Positions 44,083 to 56,700 of a DNA stretch of 64,000 nt are shown piece after piece (positions within the stretch are counted from its first letter, which is position 1; each line of letters begins with the position of its first letter). The notes below the pieces were generated by a model, which saw only the letters and a program-made list of their open reading frames with translations, had not been told where the DNA came from and searched no databases. This DNA comes from Chrysemys picta bellii (taxonomy: Eukaryota > Chordata > Testudines > Emydidae): assembly GCF_011386835.1 (NCBI RefSeq), contig NC_088795.1, positions 13,373,441-13,437,440 of the forward strand, written 5' to 3'. The translations under genes were made by a program, and so were the position numbers.

Positions 44083-44097
44083 TGCCCCTGATCCATG

Positions 44098-44588
44098 CTC
44101 ACCTTATGGCCTTTTATATTACCCTGGCTTGAGCTGCTGTACATACATAATCTGCCTTGTATTTTAAATTCAATTTAATAAAACTTAAACCCTGACTTTA
44201 AAAGTGTTAAACACCAGAACAGCTGAATTAGAGTTTTATGTGCTTCTCCTCACTATAGGATCCAAGCACCTTCTGGTACAATATATTGTACTTATACCTA
44301 AATTGAGCTGTGGTTGTTTAGCTCTTTGCTGTTTCGATCTGGATTTTTGGAGGTTTTCCCGATGATAGCTGTAAACTTTTAACATTTATTAAGATCTTAA
44401 ACCAGGATCTTGCAAAGGGTTCCTTGGGAGCAAACTCTATGCCCATGTGGAAGCTCCGCTGATGCCTCTAGAGATCCTGCATGGGCCCTGCATGGAGCAG
44501 CTTTCAGGATCAGGGCCTTAGTTTGGATTATATATTTTTCTATCAGTAACTCATCACTGCTCTGTATTCTGCAATCTCACTGGAGCTA
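44098..44588. other. Unassigned sequence
   Basis: No gene seen. 'gatcctgcatgggccctgca' at about 44474-44493 is a local palindrome. Confidence 0.4.
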
Positions 44589-44615
44589 ATAATAGAAATG
44601 TAGGGCAGGAAGGGA

Positions 44616-44734
44616 TAGGGTGACCAGACAGCAAGTATGAAAAATTGGGATGGGGGTGGGGGGTAATAGGCACCTAAGACAAAGTCCCAAATATCAGGAC
44701 TGTCCCTATAAAATCAGGACATCTGGTCACCCTA
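44616..44734. mobile_element. hAT MITE, 119 bp
   Basis: TAGGGTGACCAGAC…ATCTGGTCACCCTA with a perfect 8-bp duplication ggaaggga (44608-44615 and 44735-44742). Same family as 19117-20235 and 55429-55552. Confidence 0.92.
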
Positions 44735-45930
44735 GGAAGGGACCTCAAGAGCTCATCTAGTCCAGCCCCCAGCGCTGAGACAGAGCCAGGTAAGCCTGGA
44801 CCATCTTTCTCAGGTGTTTGTCCAACCTGTTCTTTAAAAAATAATATATTATTATTAATAATACACTCCAGTGATGGGGATTCCACAGCCTCCTTTGGAA
44901 GCCGGTTCCAGAGCTTAACTACCATTAGAGTTAGGTTAGATATTAGGAAAAAAACTTTCTAAATCGCCCTCACTGCAGATTAAGCCCATTAGTTCTTGCC
45001 CTACCTTCAGTGGACACGGAGAACAATTGATCACCAACCTCTTTATGATAGCCCTTAACATATTTGAAGACTTATCAGTCCCACCGCAGTCTTCCTTTCT
45101 CAAAACTAAACAGGCCCACTTTTTTTTAAAACCTTTCCTGATAGTTCAGAAAACCTGACCTTTTTATCATCGTTCTTGCTGGACTCCACAGTTTGTCCAC
45201 CTCTTTCTTAAAGTGTGGTGCCCAAAACTAGGCAATACTCCATCTGAGGCCTCACCACTGTCGAGTGGGACAATTACCTCGCATGCCTTACATATGGCAC
45301 TCCTGTTAATATACCCAAGAATATTAGCCATTTTCACAACTGCACCACGTTGTTGGCTCATGTTCAATTTGTGATCAACTATAACCTCAGATCTTTTTAT
45401 TCAGTACAACTGCCTAGCCAGTGATTCCCCATTTTGTATTTATGCATTTGATTTTTCCTTCCTGCAGTACTTTGAACTTATCTTTGCTGAACTGGTGTAA
45501 AATCAAGATGAAATTCAATAATCTCCTTTTGAATTTTAATTCTGTCCTCGAAAGTGCTTGCAAGTCCTCCTAGCTTTGTGTCATCTGCAAATTTTAAGCA
45601 CACTCTCCATTCCATTATCCAAATCATTAATGAAAATATTGATTAGTGCTGGACCTAGGACAGACCTCAATGAGACTTCACAAGATGTGTCTTCCCAGTA
45701 ACAGTGAACCATTGATAACTACTCTTTGCATATGGGTTTTCAACCAATTTAATCTCTACCATATTTCCCTAGTTTGCTTATGAGAAGGTTATGTGGGACT
45801 GTGTCAGTCAAGATATAGTATGTGCATGGAAGGATGTTGTAGACAAGGCCAGTAACCCTGTCAAGAAGGAAATCAGGTCGGCATGGCACGATTAGTTCTT
45901 GACAAATCCATGTTGACTATTATTTATCAC

Positions 45931-46308
45931 TAGGTGTGGCACAATTCAATTTTTTTAAAATAAACATTGATATTATCCATCAAAATTATATTTAAGCTTT
46001 ATTTTTATCAATTTAAATGTTCACAGTTGGGGACAATTATGGAGGGATCAGACAATTATTTAATGACAGTAGATGTTGATTTCAAAAAACAAAAAAAAAC
46101 AAAAAACAAAAAAACTTAATAGTCAACATGATATATCAAATTATACAAAGTAAATATCCTTAACCCAAACGCTAATAAGTTCTCAAGCAGTATTTTTATT
46201 ACTTTACCTATCTGTAAATTGAGATCATCTAAGGAAATATTTTGTAGTTGGTTTGTGTGTACAAAGTGAAATTGACATTTACCAATAAAAAATTAATCCT
46301 TACAAGCC
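45931..46308. mobile_element. Unclassified AT-rich insertion, 378 bp
   Basis: It interrupts the CR1 between tatttatcac (45921-45930) and tattcatcac (46309-46318), a 10-bp duplication with one mismatch. It contains an A-rich run with CAAAAAAC units at about 46088-46113. No inverted termini or protein. The duplication length suggests a retroposon, but I cannot name a family. Confidence 0.6.
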
Positions 46309-46335
46309 TATTCATCACCCTGTTATCCTCTAGAT

Positions 46336-46667
46336 CAGTGGTTCTCAAAGCCGGTCCGCTGCTTGTTCAGGGAAAGCCCCTGGTGGGCAGGGCCGGTTTG
46401 TTTACCTGCTGCATCCGCAGGTTTGGCTGATCACGACTCCCACTGGCTGCGGTTCACCACTCCAGGCCAATGGGGGCTGCGAGAAGTGGCAACCAGCATA
46501 TCCCTTGGCCCACGCTGCTTCCCGCAGCCCCCATTGGCCTGAGCGGTGAACCGCGGCCAGTAGGAGCTGCGATCAGCTGGACCTGCGGACCCGGCACGTA
46601 AACAAACCGGACCGGCCTGCCAGGGGCTTTCCCTGAACAAGCGGCGGACCGGCTTTGAGAACCACTG
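46336..46667. mobile_element. hAT foldback MITE, 332 bp
   Basis: CAGTGGTTCTCAAAGCCGG…CCGGCTTTGAGAACCACTG with a perfect 8-bp duplication ctctagat (46328-46335 and 46668-46675). Nearly the whole length is an inverted repeat around about 46501. Confidence 0.95.
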
Positions 46668-47165
46668 CTCTAGATGCTTATAAATTGATTATCTGATAAA
46701 ATGTTCCTTTCCTGGAATTGAAGTTAGGTTGACTCATCTATAATTCCCCGGTCCGCTTTTCCACCTCCCCCTTTTAATAGCTAGGTATTATGTCTGCCTT
46801 TCTCCAGTCCTCTGGGACCTCACCTGTCCTCCAGGAGTTCTTGAAAATAATTGAAGCAATCTCAGAACCATTAGCAACTAGTCCTTAGGTACCCTAAGGT
46901 GAATTTCTTCAGACCCTGCTGACTTGAATACATCTAAATACAGTATTCTTTAATCTATCTACTATTCTGGAATATGTTCCTTCTCCCTTTGTTGTTAATA
47001 TTGTGTTAAGCATCTGGTCACAACAAACCTTTTTAGTGAAGAATGAAGTAGAATAGGCATTAAACACCTCAGCCTTCTTGGTGTCATCCATTATTCGCTC
47101 TCCTTCCCTGGTAAGTAGTGGCCCTACACTTTCCTTAGACTTCTATACTCATCTTTATTGGTCCA

Positions 47166-48455
47166 CTCAACTGCTAATGTGTACCAATGTGTGCACCAGT
47201 AATAGGAATGGATCAATGGCTGTCTATAGCCCTTGGCCTACAAAATACCAGAAATGCTAGGATGAACATTCTAGAGTTAATTTTACCTATTTTCTTTTAT
47301 AAAATTGGATACGGTACCTTAAATTACAATTAACTTTCCTCTTTAACCACAGGAATCCAAGCAAACACAAAATTGCATCTTACACAAAGATCTCAATAAT
47401 GGTAAATCAACTGAAGTCAAACTGTGAACGGACTTCCTGGAAAGAGAGATCATTTCAGGTTACAACTCCTCCAATCTTCCACAGCCACAAACGGTTTCTT
47501 TAATGCCTGATTCTTAAGCCTATAAAATTGGGTACCTATATAAAACTGAGCATATGCACAACTGTTTTGAGGATTGGAATGGTAATTTGTATAAAAGAAA
47601 TTGTGGTTTAAAGATAAAACTCACTAAACTCTCTACACATACTATTCTATCTATAACCAGGTATCAGGTATTTTAAAGGGCTGCCATTATAAAGAATGTT
47701 TGGAACAATACAAGACATTGAATACATTTGATTGTTCCAAAATGAAAGCAACAATTTCTTGGCTCATAAAATAAACAGAATTCCTAGACCCATCCAGTAT
47801 CACATTATGCGGAACCGGGAAATTGAAGAACTTGAGGTCTTGCTTTGGGCTGGTTCCCTCATCATCTTCCCATGAGATTCTTATGCCATTCAACCCAAAG
47901 CCCCCTACACAAAATTATACAATGTCCATAGCTTGAGGGACAGACCCAGCCAGGCATTGAGTTCAAGGAGCGCTGAGTAGCTCGCTCCATGGGGGAGTCA
48001 GAAGGTCAGAATTCTTCCCCTATATCTGGCTCTGCAGCTGCTATTTAGGCTAGAAGGCTGCATTAGCGTCACAACCATTATACGATACTCTGGATGTACC
48101 TCCACCTACTCCCAGCATGCTAGTGCACAGGGGATCCCTTCCCACCCGAACTGAGCTCAGCACAAAGGGTGAGAGCTCCCCCTACAGTCCTGCCCCACTC
48201 CCCATGGCACAATGGAACCACGCTGGTTTCTCTTTGGGGGAGATTTGCAGCTGTGGTGGGGAGGCAGGATTTGCCACTATGTGAACACAGACAGCGATAC
48301 TTTTATGGAGTCTTAGAGCTTCACCTGTCTTGATATTTAGTGGAATTCACTCTGAAGGGTGACAGGGAAACCCCCTGAAGGTCAGGGGGCATTTTAAGGT
48401 CCAACAACTACAGGTCTCAAGAACTGTCAGCCAATGCTTAGTTCATAATGAAACA
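47166..48455. other. Unassigned sequence
   Basis: No gene or recognised repeat. Confidence 0.4.
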
Positions 48456-48459
48456 CTGC

Positions 48460-49150
48460 CAGAATCACATTGGCTTTTTTCTAGTCCTCAGGAACTTATC
48501 CAGTGTTCCAAGATTGTTGTTGTTTTGTTTAAAAAACAAAACAACAACAACAACCACCCTCCTCCCCCCAAAACCTAAGTTATGTTCAGAAAGCTCCTCA
48601 GTTAAGTCTCATTAGTTTTTGGTGCAAGGTACCCAATTCTTCAGATTAAATCTGTTTATTAGTAGCTGTCTAACATCTTCCCTAGATACTGATAGAATAG
48701 AAAGTACATCACTAAGATAGGATCATCATCCTGCTTCTTCGCAAATACAACACAGAAATGTTTGTTGAGTACTTCTGACATTTCCGCCTGATGATAAATC
48801 CTTGGCTAGTACTGACCCTCACCATTACTAGGGTTTTATCCATTCCTGATGATAAAATTCCTTCTTCTTGTCCTTAACCCTAGTGGCCACAGATTTTTCA
48901 CGGATACCTTTAGCTTCTTTTACTAATTGTCTGCATTTGCTAACTGCTGATTTGTATCCATTGCTATCAGAGTCCCCATTTTTCTATTTGACATAGGATT
49001 TGTGACTTTGTATTGCTGCCTTCACCATCCTTTTTAACCAGGATGGCTTTTTAACCAAAGCAGCTCTCTTTTTTGATTGTGGACTTGATATTCTGGGGCA
49101 TCTCAAAGCACTCAAACACTTCTCTATCAATTACATTTTTATTGTACTCA
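48460..49150 (-). mobile_element. CR1 linker-region fragment, reverse strand
   Basis: 'gttgagtacttctgacattt', 'ttcttcttgtccttaaccct' and 'ttttaaccaggatggctttt' are complements of the CR1 segment before RT. A CAA/GTT palindromic patch at 48520-48555 may be a small insertion. Confidence 0.65.
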
Positions 49151-49384
49151 GACTTGTTTTCAGCTTTGGGAAATTGCATGTGGTGGGGAAGGGGAGGTTA
49201 AAGTGTGTATGTGTATATATTTATTTACTGGTCAAAACTGAGTTTACCTAGAAATAGAAAGTGAAAATTAGATCAGGATCACTCACATCTAGGCAACCAT
49301 CACTTTCTAGTTCTGTGGTCAGCAGAATGAGGTTCAGTATAGATGCAGAATGGATCTCTTGGTAAACTGAGTATAAGCAAACAA

Positions 49385-50095
49385 TATGGCTAAATGTAAA
49401 TGTATATATCTGGGAACAAAGAATGTAGGGTATGCTTAAGGATGTGGGGCTATGTCCTGGGAAGCAGTGACTCTGAAAAATATTTGGGTGGGGGCCAATC
49501 AGCTGAACATGAGCACACAGTGCAACACTGTTGCCAAAGGGCAAATGAGATCCTTGGCTGCATAACAGGGGTCTCTCAAGTAGGAACAGAGAGGTCATTT
49601 TCTCTCTGTATTTGGCACTGGGGTGACCACTGCTGGAATACTATGTCCAGTTCTGGTGCCCCCAATTTAAGAAGGATTTTGATAAATTGGAGAGGGTTCA
49701 GAGAAAAGCCACAAGAATGATTAAAGAATTAGAAAACATACCTTATAGCGATTGAGCTCTTTGAGTCTAGTTTATTAAAGAGAAGGCTAAGGAGTGATTA
49801 GATGATAGTCTAAGTACCTACATGCAGAACCAATAGTTAATAAAGGGCTCTTTAATCTAGCAGAGAAAGGTATAACATGATCCAATGGCTGGAACTTGAA
49901 GCTAGACAAATTCAAACTGGAAATAAAGTGTAAATTCCTAACAGTGGGGTAATTTACCACTGGAACAATTTACCCAGAGTTGTGGCAAATTGTCCATCAC
50001 TGACAATTTTTAAATCGAGATCAGAAGCTTATTTTAAAAGAAGATCTGCTCTCTGAATTATTCTGGGGAAGCTCTATGCCCTGTGTTATACAGGA
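49385..50095 (+). mobile_element. CR1 3' part, forward strand
   Basis: 'gtccagttctggtgccccca', 'aagaaggattttgataaatt' and 'cagagaaaagccacaagaat' are CR1 C-terminal coding sequence. Stops are frequent. The tail is truncated around 50095. Confidence 0.75.
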
Positions 50096-50614
50096 AGCCA
50101 GACTTGTCAGGCACTGCCTCCCAGTACTCAGCCCCAATGGTTGGAATGAAGATCAAAGCTGGGTGTAGGGGCAGGATGGAGCCAAGATCTGGGGACAGGC
50201 CGGGTTCAGAACAGAGATCAGAGCCCATAGCCAAGCCAGAATCAGTACCGTAGTCAGAGTGCAGGTGCGAGCCAGTCTGATACACTGCATGGCTGTAGGA
50301 GTGTTCTTGGCTGGGTAGTGCTGTTGCACACAGACTGCTCTGCAGCTCTGGTGGGTTGGGGGGAAAATACCTGACCTTGGTGGTCATCTGACCCAAGCTC
50401 TTCTCCAGGACAGACTTCTGCCCACGTGCCTGAGGGCTGAGTCACTGCAGGCCCTGTGGGAAGGGTAAGCTAGTGCAGCTGGGTGCAGGTCTGTTGCAGG
50501 GGCACCTATGAGCCTCTGGGGTGGGTGTGTTATAAGAAGCACACGGGATTTTTATAGGGGAGAAGGCAAAAACGCTGCATTTACTGAGAATACAGCAGTT
50601 AGTACATGCTTTAG

Positions 50615-50616
<2 letters not shown>
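50096..50616. other. Unassigned sequence, possibly old LTR
   Basis: G-rich DNA with 'gaaggcaaaaacgctgcatt' near 50564. It might be part of an LTR extending past the (CA)n tract, but no ends were found. Confidence 0.25.

Positions 50617-50673
<57 letters not shown>
50617..50673. repeat. (AC)n microsatellite
   Basis: 57 bases of uninterrupted AC. Confidence 0.98.
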
Positions 50674-50677
<4 letters not shown>

Positions 50678-51810
50678 CCTGCCAGTTGGTGTTTATAGTT
50701 ACCAGTCCAGAGTCTGGATTAATTTAGTGACCAGCCAGATTGGTTGCAGAGGGGAGCCGGGCTTTGTCGGTCACAATCCGATGCTTTTGGAGTTGTGGCA
50801 AGATGAGCCCAAAGTCCCATGGCCAAGCACCCCGTTTTTATAGATTTTTTTTTTTTTTTTTGGTTAAAGTTTATGATTTTTGCTGTTAGTTTTTAACCGG
50901 TTACTTTTTAATTGGTGTTATTTTTTTATGTTAACATTCCAAAACACCTCCGAGAGGGTCATTCTGTCCTGGTTTTGATTTAATTAATTCTTTTGTTTTT
51001 AGGGGTGCTAGCCTTTACCTCAGGGTCATTAATTTGCCCTTCCTTTATTATGAAGGCATGTTAATGGTATCATTAAGTCCTTTTACTTTTTTTTTTGACC
51101 TTTACACTTTATTTTTTTCTGATGCATGCATTTCTTATTCACACAAACCATTTTTTACAAAAACCTTCAAAGGTATACAGCAGTTTTTATGTTGAGCAAG
51201 AAAAGGCATTGTAAATTAAACTTTGCCAAGTTTCATAACCAAAACAATTCACATTGAGGCCCAGGTCTTCAACATTCCTCTAATTTACTTAACATAGACA
51301 CAATACAAAATCTTACTAGGTAAACCTTAAAACAAAGAACTAAAAGGGCCTAAATTGTAATGCATGGGAAACAGAATCTCTTTTAGCCCCAAAGGGTCAT
51401 TTCTTTCTGCTCTTTAAATGGGGTGGCTGGTAGTACCTCTATTTTTAATAGTACAATTATACAATCCTGCTCCTACATATCCCTCTTTTGACACTAGGAT
51501 TATTAATTGCCAGTGTTACTTTTTATTTAGTTTGCGTAATAGAAAATACTGGGAGGTGATTTGGGTCTGTGGCTTTAGCTTTGCATACATTTGTTTTATT
51601 TAACAGTACATTTTAAATATTTTAATTAAACAAATACAATTAGGGGGGGTGTAACATTACAGATAATATGCTAGTAGTTGTGGGAGACCATTTAGAAAAT
51701 ATGTTTTACCAATGGTAAGCTGTTATGTTCTTTTGCAGTGGCAATTTTTAATATGTTTTTGTTTGCATGTATAATATGAATGCTTTGGTTTTTTATATTG
51801 CTTTTTTGTG
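50674..51810. other. Unassigned AT-rich sequence
   Basis: Poly-T runs (50847-50862, 51089-51098); no gene or recognised repeat. Confidence 0.4.
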
Positions 51811-51811
51811 T

Positions 51812-51945
51812 CTTGCATCTGAAGAAGTGAGGTTCTTGCCCACAAAAGCTTATGCTCCCAATACTTCTGTTAGTCTTAAAGGTGCCACAGGACCCTCTGT
51901 TGCTTTTTACAGATTCAGACTAACACGGCTACCCCTCTGATACTT
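51812..51945 (+). mobile_element. Penelope-type terminal repeat
   Basis: CTGAAGA (51819-51825), stem GTGAGG…GCCCAC, then AAAAGCTTATGCTC and the terminus 'cagactaacacggctacccc'. The GAAA of the hammerhead-like core is AAAA here. Confidence 0.7.
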
Positions 51946-53220
51946 GTAATTGCTTAAAAATTCCAAGGCTCTTTTACCAGTGGCAAGCATGAGACCTTCT
52001 GCAGTTACCCCCCCCCCCCCACACACACACACATACTGAAGTCCCCCATGATAACTCAATATTCCCCCCCCACACACATTATTGATTTATGTTTGAGGAC
52101 CTGCTCATCCATTTTCCCTCCACTGCCATCAAAAGCCATAGATTTTTGGACACTGCCTTAAGGGCTTGAGAAATGCCCCGAATGCTTGAGTCTCAGATCA
52201 AAAGTTTAAGGTGTGGAAGGTAAATCCAACATCAATCTACTAATAAAATAAAGATGACTGGACTGTGTATGCAGATGGAGCCTTTGTTTTACAGCCATCC
52301 CACTTAGGAGAGGGTAACTTTCATGAAACATTAATAAGACAACACCCACAATATGATCTATTGTTTAGCTCACCCCAACTTCTTAGCCATTGATCCAAAT
52401 CTCTTGACAGTTTTCATTATTTCATAGAATCCAGTGAAACCACATTGTCCAAAATCCAACAAAAAACTTTAATGCAGACAGAGCCTCTACACAAAAGTGC
52501 CCATGCAGCTCTACCTCCCAAAGCACACACTGTTTCACTTTTATTCCCCAATCCTCACAAAACATTCAAAGTCAGGCCTCAAAACATCTTGAGATTCAAA
52601 TGATATATGTGGGGTTCTGAGAGACCTGGTGTTTGAGCTGTGGGTTTATGGGAGGTTTTTTCCAGCTTCTCTACAATCATACACAGTGAGAAATATATAT
52701 ATATAAAACATGCAACACGATTCCAGGAACTGAGGCTTAAGAAAAACACTAAGTATTCCATAACAGTAAAATCATGAGAGTTGGCAGTAGTGCCAAATAT
52801 TGATGATTTAAAATATCTAAGTATCATTATCTACATTTTACAGAGTAGGAAATGGAAGCATTGATTGCAAGTCTTTAACCTGAGCCAAGAACAGAGCTCA
52901 TGTCTCTGTACCACAACCCCTCCACCATGGTATCTCTCAGTTTACAAAAAAATTGCAGCCTATGGTATATATTGTGTGCAAAGATCACTCCGTCCATCAC
53001 TGAAATGTAACCTCATCTAGGATGGAACTTGGCACCCTTTAAACAATGCGCAGCAACACAGTAGGATAGTTCTGAAAGTGAAGAGCACCATAACCAGTTG
53101 AATTACAGTATAGGGAGAATTGTAGGTATAATGTTTTTAATTAAGACTTAATTCTGATAAAACTGGTGTGTGGCTAAGAGAGACATTTCTTTGAGCTATA
53201 AAAAATTACTCCATTACCAC
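51946..53220. other. Unassigned sequence with C-rich and AC tracts
   Basis: Poly-C followed by (AC)n at about 52009-52033. A weak reverse MIR-like piece at about 52820-52925. No gene. Confidence 0.4.
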
Positions 53221-53226
53221 ATGCAG

Positions 53227-53350
53227 TGTTATTGTAGCCGTGTTTGTCCCAGGATATGAGAGAGACAAGGTGGGAGAGCTGTGTAAGCTCATCTCTCTCA
53301 CCAACAGAAGTTGGTCCAATAAAAGATATTACCTCACCCATCTTGTCTCT
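53227..53350. mobile_element. Penelope-like terminal repeat, inverted junction
   Basis: A minus-orientation start (tgttattgtagccgtgtttg, gagagacaaggtggg) switches to plus orientation (agctctgtgtaagctc, ctctctcaccaacagaagtt, ggtccaataaaagatattac). Such head-to-head junctions recur in this window. Confidence 0.65.
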
Positions 53351-53569
53351 CTTACTCCATTACCAGCAGTTATTAATGCTGACTTCTGTTGCAGTTAACA
53401 TTAGGATTTATTTACCCCGACGGACAACAAATGATAATGTTTTATAGTATGATGAAGAATATAAACATATACACGCTTAATGTTTTAATCAAAATACTGT
53501 ATTGGGAACTCTCTCTTATGGCTACAAGATTTTGAAGTATAACTTTAAAAAAATAATACCATTTTTTCT

Positions 53570-53740
53570 AAAGCAATTTGGAAAGTATCGTCTCCATTTT
53601 AGCACTAGGGAGAAACTAAAGCACACGGAGGTGAAGTGACTTATCCAGAGTAACAGCAAGTTATTAGCAGAGTAGGGATTGGAAGCAATGTTGATGCTTC
53701 CCAGTTCTCTGCTCCAGCCATTAGACAGTGCTCTTTTGGT
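53570..53740 (-). mobile_element. MIR-like SINE, reverse strand
   Basis: 'gtctccattttagcactagg', 'gaggtgaagtgacttatcca' and 'ccattagacagtgctc' match the complement of a MIR/CORE SINE. Confidence 0.65.
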
Positions 53741-54425
53741 TTGGAGAAAGCATTCTGCATGGCAGATGGAATTATAGGCCCCGAAAAATCTGTTTGTGAC
53801 TGCTCATGAGCCGTTTGCATGTGGGGGTATTTAGACCCCACTGCGACTAGAGGCAGACTTAGAAATACAAAAGTAGTTCTGATGAGGAACACCGTGAGTT
53901 TGGGAAAATTAACACTGAAGAGCTCATCACAATGCAATTATAGACATATCTGAGCTGATGGGTGTGGAAAACTACAAGACAACGTATTTCTGGTGAGAGA
54001 TTTGCCAAACATTTGTAATGAGGTTTAAAACTGGGGAAATTACTGGAACCTTGGGCCTGCTTTGCCAAAATTTGTGAACATTTCAGTGACTTTGGATAGA
54101 ACTTTAAGCAAACCTGGGCCATATTTTGAGGAAACCTGGATTGATGGCTTCAGATGCAAATCATATAAAACCCGGGGGCTTTGCCCAGTTTAAGTGGAAC
54201 TTGTGGTTCATTTGCACCCAAAATACAGAAAGAAAGAAAAATCTCAGGGATGAGAAGTGTGAATTCCTGTAAACCAATACTGAACAAAACCCCCTGTGAA
54301 CCAAAAACCATGGAGTTCATTGAAGCTCTGTGGGTGACTTCTGAAAATATCAACAGTAGGAATGTATTAAATTGTCACAACTTTTCAGCCAATAAGGAGC
54401 CATTATACTTTTATGAAACAATATG
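53741..54425. other. Unassigned sequence
   Basis: No gene seen. Confidence 0.4.
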
Positions 54426-54429
54426 CATT

Positions 54430-54500
54430 GGGGCTACTTACATGCTTAAAGTTAGTGCATGTGCTGAAGTACTTTGCTGGATCAAGGCCTACTACTTTGA
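54430..54500. repeat. Half copy of palindromic family P1
   Basis: 'acatgcttaaagttagtgca' and 'gtactttgctggatcaaggc' match one arm of 7530-7653. Confidence 0.5.
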
Positions 54501-55186
54501 CCTGTAACAATTATTTTTGATACAGTTTTTTAAAAAAAAAAACCCATAATATTGTTTTATATTCTAGTTCTACTGAGCCTAATGCTGGGCTCCTTACATA
54601 GGGAAATTTCCCAGTATCACAACGTGGGACTTGTATGTTGCATAAGGTGTGCAGAATTGGAACTGCTGTCTTTCAGTCTTTTAATAATTCTCATTTTCTT
54701 ACCTCTGAGAATTCCTGAGATGTAACAGAGGGCCTGACCCTGAGATGTGCTGAACACTCACAACTCACCAATTTCAGAATCTGGTGGGTTTTTTTTCTTC
54801 CTATGCACTTCTTTTTAAGCCTCCAATGTTGTAAAATGATGCAGAACCTGAATTACAATGCATATATTCTTTCATTTTATTTTTTCCCACTTACTATTAG
54901 AAGTCAGCATGGCTAGATTAATGAATGATGCATATTGGAATTGATTTCAGAGGAGCTTGATCAATTTACAGCAGCTGAGAATCCATCCTGGGGTAATTTA
55001 TTGTAGGACTGATTTCCAATATAAAGACATTTTTGCCTGTCTCTGTTAATAAGTATGCATACCTACACTAGTGTGTGATTAGAGATGAAAGATTCATGCA
55101 TCATAACTTTTAATTTAGTTTATAATATTTTCCTCTGTCCCAAAGGAGTAGATGACTGATAAAACTCAGAATAATACATTTTTTAC
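54501..55186. other. Unassigned sequence
   Basis: No gene seen. Confidence 0.4.
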
Positions 55187-55191
55187 TATGT

Positions 55192-55897
55192 TGTCAAGGG
55201 GTGCACCACTCACCACTGATCTAGTGTCTCCTCCTGGTCACTCTGGGGATTAGCTCCTGAGATAAATGTTCCCTTCCACACCATCATTCTGCAGCTCCTC
55301 TCTAATGCCAGAGAGCATCCTCTTTGTGACTCAGTTCTCCAGCTGGGTCCCTCAGTGTTCCACTACTTCCAGGGTGGGGGGAGTCCCTTCTCCCTACGGG
55401 TCATAGGCAATCTTCTCTCTCACTACCCTAGGGTGACCAGATGTCCCATTTTTAAAGGGACAGTCCCATTTTTGGGGACTTTTTCTTATATAGGTGCCTA
55501 TTACGCTCCACCCCCTGTCCCATTTTTTCACAGTTGTTATCTGGTAACCCTACACTACCCCCATGGTGCCAATCCCTCAGTAGCTGGCAGGAAAACTCAG
55601 GTCCACCTTCTACTCCAGGTTACAGTCCAGAGACTCTCAGCTCAGCAGTTCTGAGACTTCCTTTCTCAGCTCTCACTGCTCCTTCTCTAGACTGTTTCCA
55701 GCCACACCTGGTTCCTATCCCCCCCGTTACCACTGCAAAACCCTCCTCCCAGGAAATGACTGCTGCCTGCCTTCCTACAGCCCCTTCTGTGCTCAGCTGT
55801 GAGCAGCTCCCCTGTTTGCAGCTGAATTAGCTGAATTGGGCCCACCTGGTGCAATTCAGCTCTTGCAGGGCCGGTGAGGGGAGCAGACCCCATCACA
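55192..55897 (-). mobile_element. Solo LTR, second family, with nested hAT MITE
   Basis: On the minus strand it starts TGTGATGGGGTCTGC and ends GGTGCACCCCTTGACA (TG…CA), flanked by a perfect 5-bp duplication TATGT (55187-55191 and 55898-55902). A 124-bp hAT MITE lies inside at 55429-55552. No internal viral genes. The end resembles that of the LTR at 7824-8576. Confidence 0.85.
55429..55552. mobile_element. hAT MITE, 124 bp
   Basis: TAGGGTGACCAGAT…ATCTGGTAACCCTA with a perfect 8-bp duplication cactaccc (55421-55428 and 55553-55560). Confidence 0.93.
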
Positions 55898-55902
55898 TAT
55901 GT

Positions 55903-56700
55903 GTTCAGAAAAAAAAAAGGTAATAGCTCAGCAATAAAATGGCAGTTTCTGTATATTCAGATTTTACCTTCACAAATGGCCCCCCTTTATATTGTTTTGA
56001 CAATGGTGTCATGTTATGTAGGACTTGTGGCAATGCCACATAGTAAAGCATTCGTGGCAAAGTCCCAGAATCTACAGTCAACTCCATTTGGGCTAGACCC
56101 CTGCTCAGAGGCAGATTAGGGTTTTGTGGTGGTCTGGGCCAGAGCAAGTAGGGGCCCCTCCCCACCCTTTCCACCTGCAGTGCCCCCTGCTCCTCACAGG
56201 TGCTCCTGCTGGGGAAATGGGGTCTGGGTGTGGGGGTTTGCCCCTGCCCTGCCCCCCCAGCACACCTGCTGGGGAGTGGGGTCGCGGTGCAGGAGCTTGC
56301 CCTGCGCCCCAGCAGGCACTCCAGGCAGGTGAAGTGGCTTGGGGTACCCATTTTTCCAGAGCCCCCAATTGGCCAGGGCCCCTGGGAATGGGCCCCTTTG
56401 GCCCACTGGCTAATCACGGCCCCAACTGAAGTGAAAGGGGTGCCTTGCAGGCACAGGGCTCTGCCCCCATGGCTCTCATTGCAGAATTGGGTCAAATACT
56501 TTTAAAAATATTGTCTCTTTTTCTGCATTCAAAATACAGCACTAAATTTCAAGCTTGCTGGCTTGGTGGTGACAACTCACAAAAGTTTTGGGTCCCTGAG
56601 CCTATCCAGTACTGCCAATGGCAAAAGTTCAAAAATCATGAGTAAGCCCCCCAAATCTTTGGCCCAGAAATCATCAGATTGTTTTTAAGTGTTATGTTTT
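55903..56700. other. Unassigned sequence, GC-rich at 56110-56430
   Basis: The GC-rich part resembles the interior of other non-coding repeats here, but termini were not found. Frames of up to 196 codons cover it on both strands and show no domain. Confidence 0.35.

Larger units (their letters stand above)
44589..47165 (-). mobile_element. CR1 LINE, reverse copy with three nested insertions
   Basis: On the minus strand it runs from linker (about 47.15 kb) through RT (about 46.9-45.5 kb) to a 3' end at about 44.59 kb, all heavily decayed. Insertions: hAT MITE 44616-44734, an unclassified 378-bp element 45931-46308, and a hAT foldback 46336-46667. This subfamily differs from the CR1 copies at 14-31 kb. 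Confidence 0.85.

Noticed and set aside
46088..46113. Poly-A tail marking a LINE 3' end
   Set aside because: The CAAAAAAC run is internal to the 45931-46308 insertion and not next to a target duplication.
55905..56495. 196-codon minus-strand frame
   Set aside because: GC-rich, no domain, overlapped by similarly long frames in other phases.
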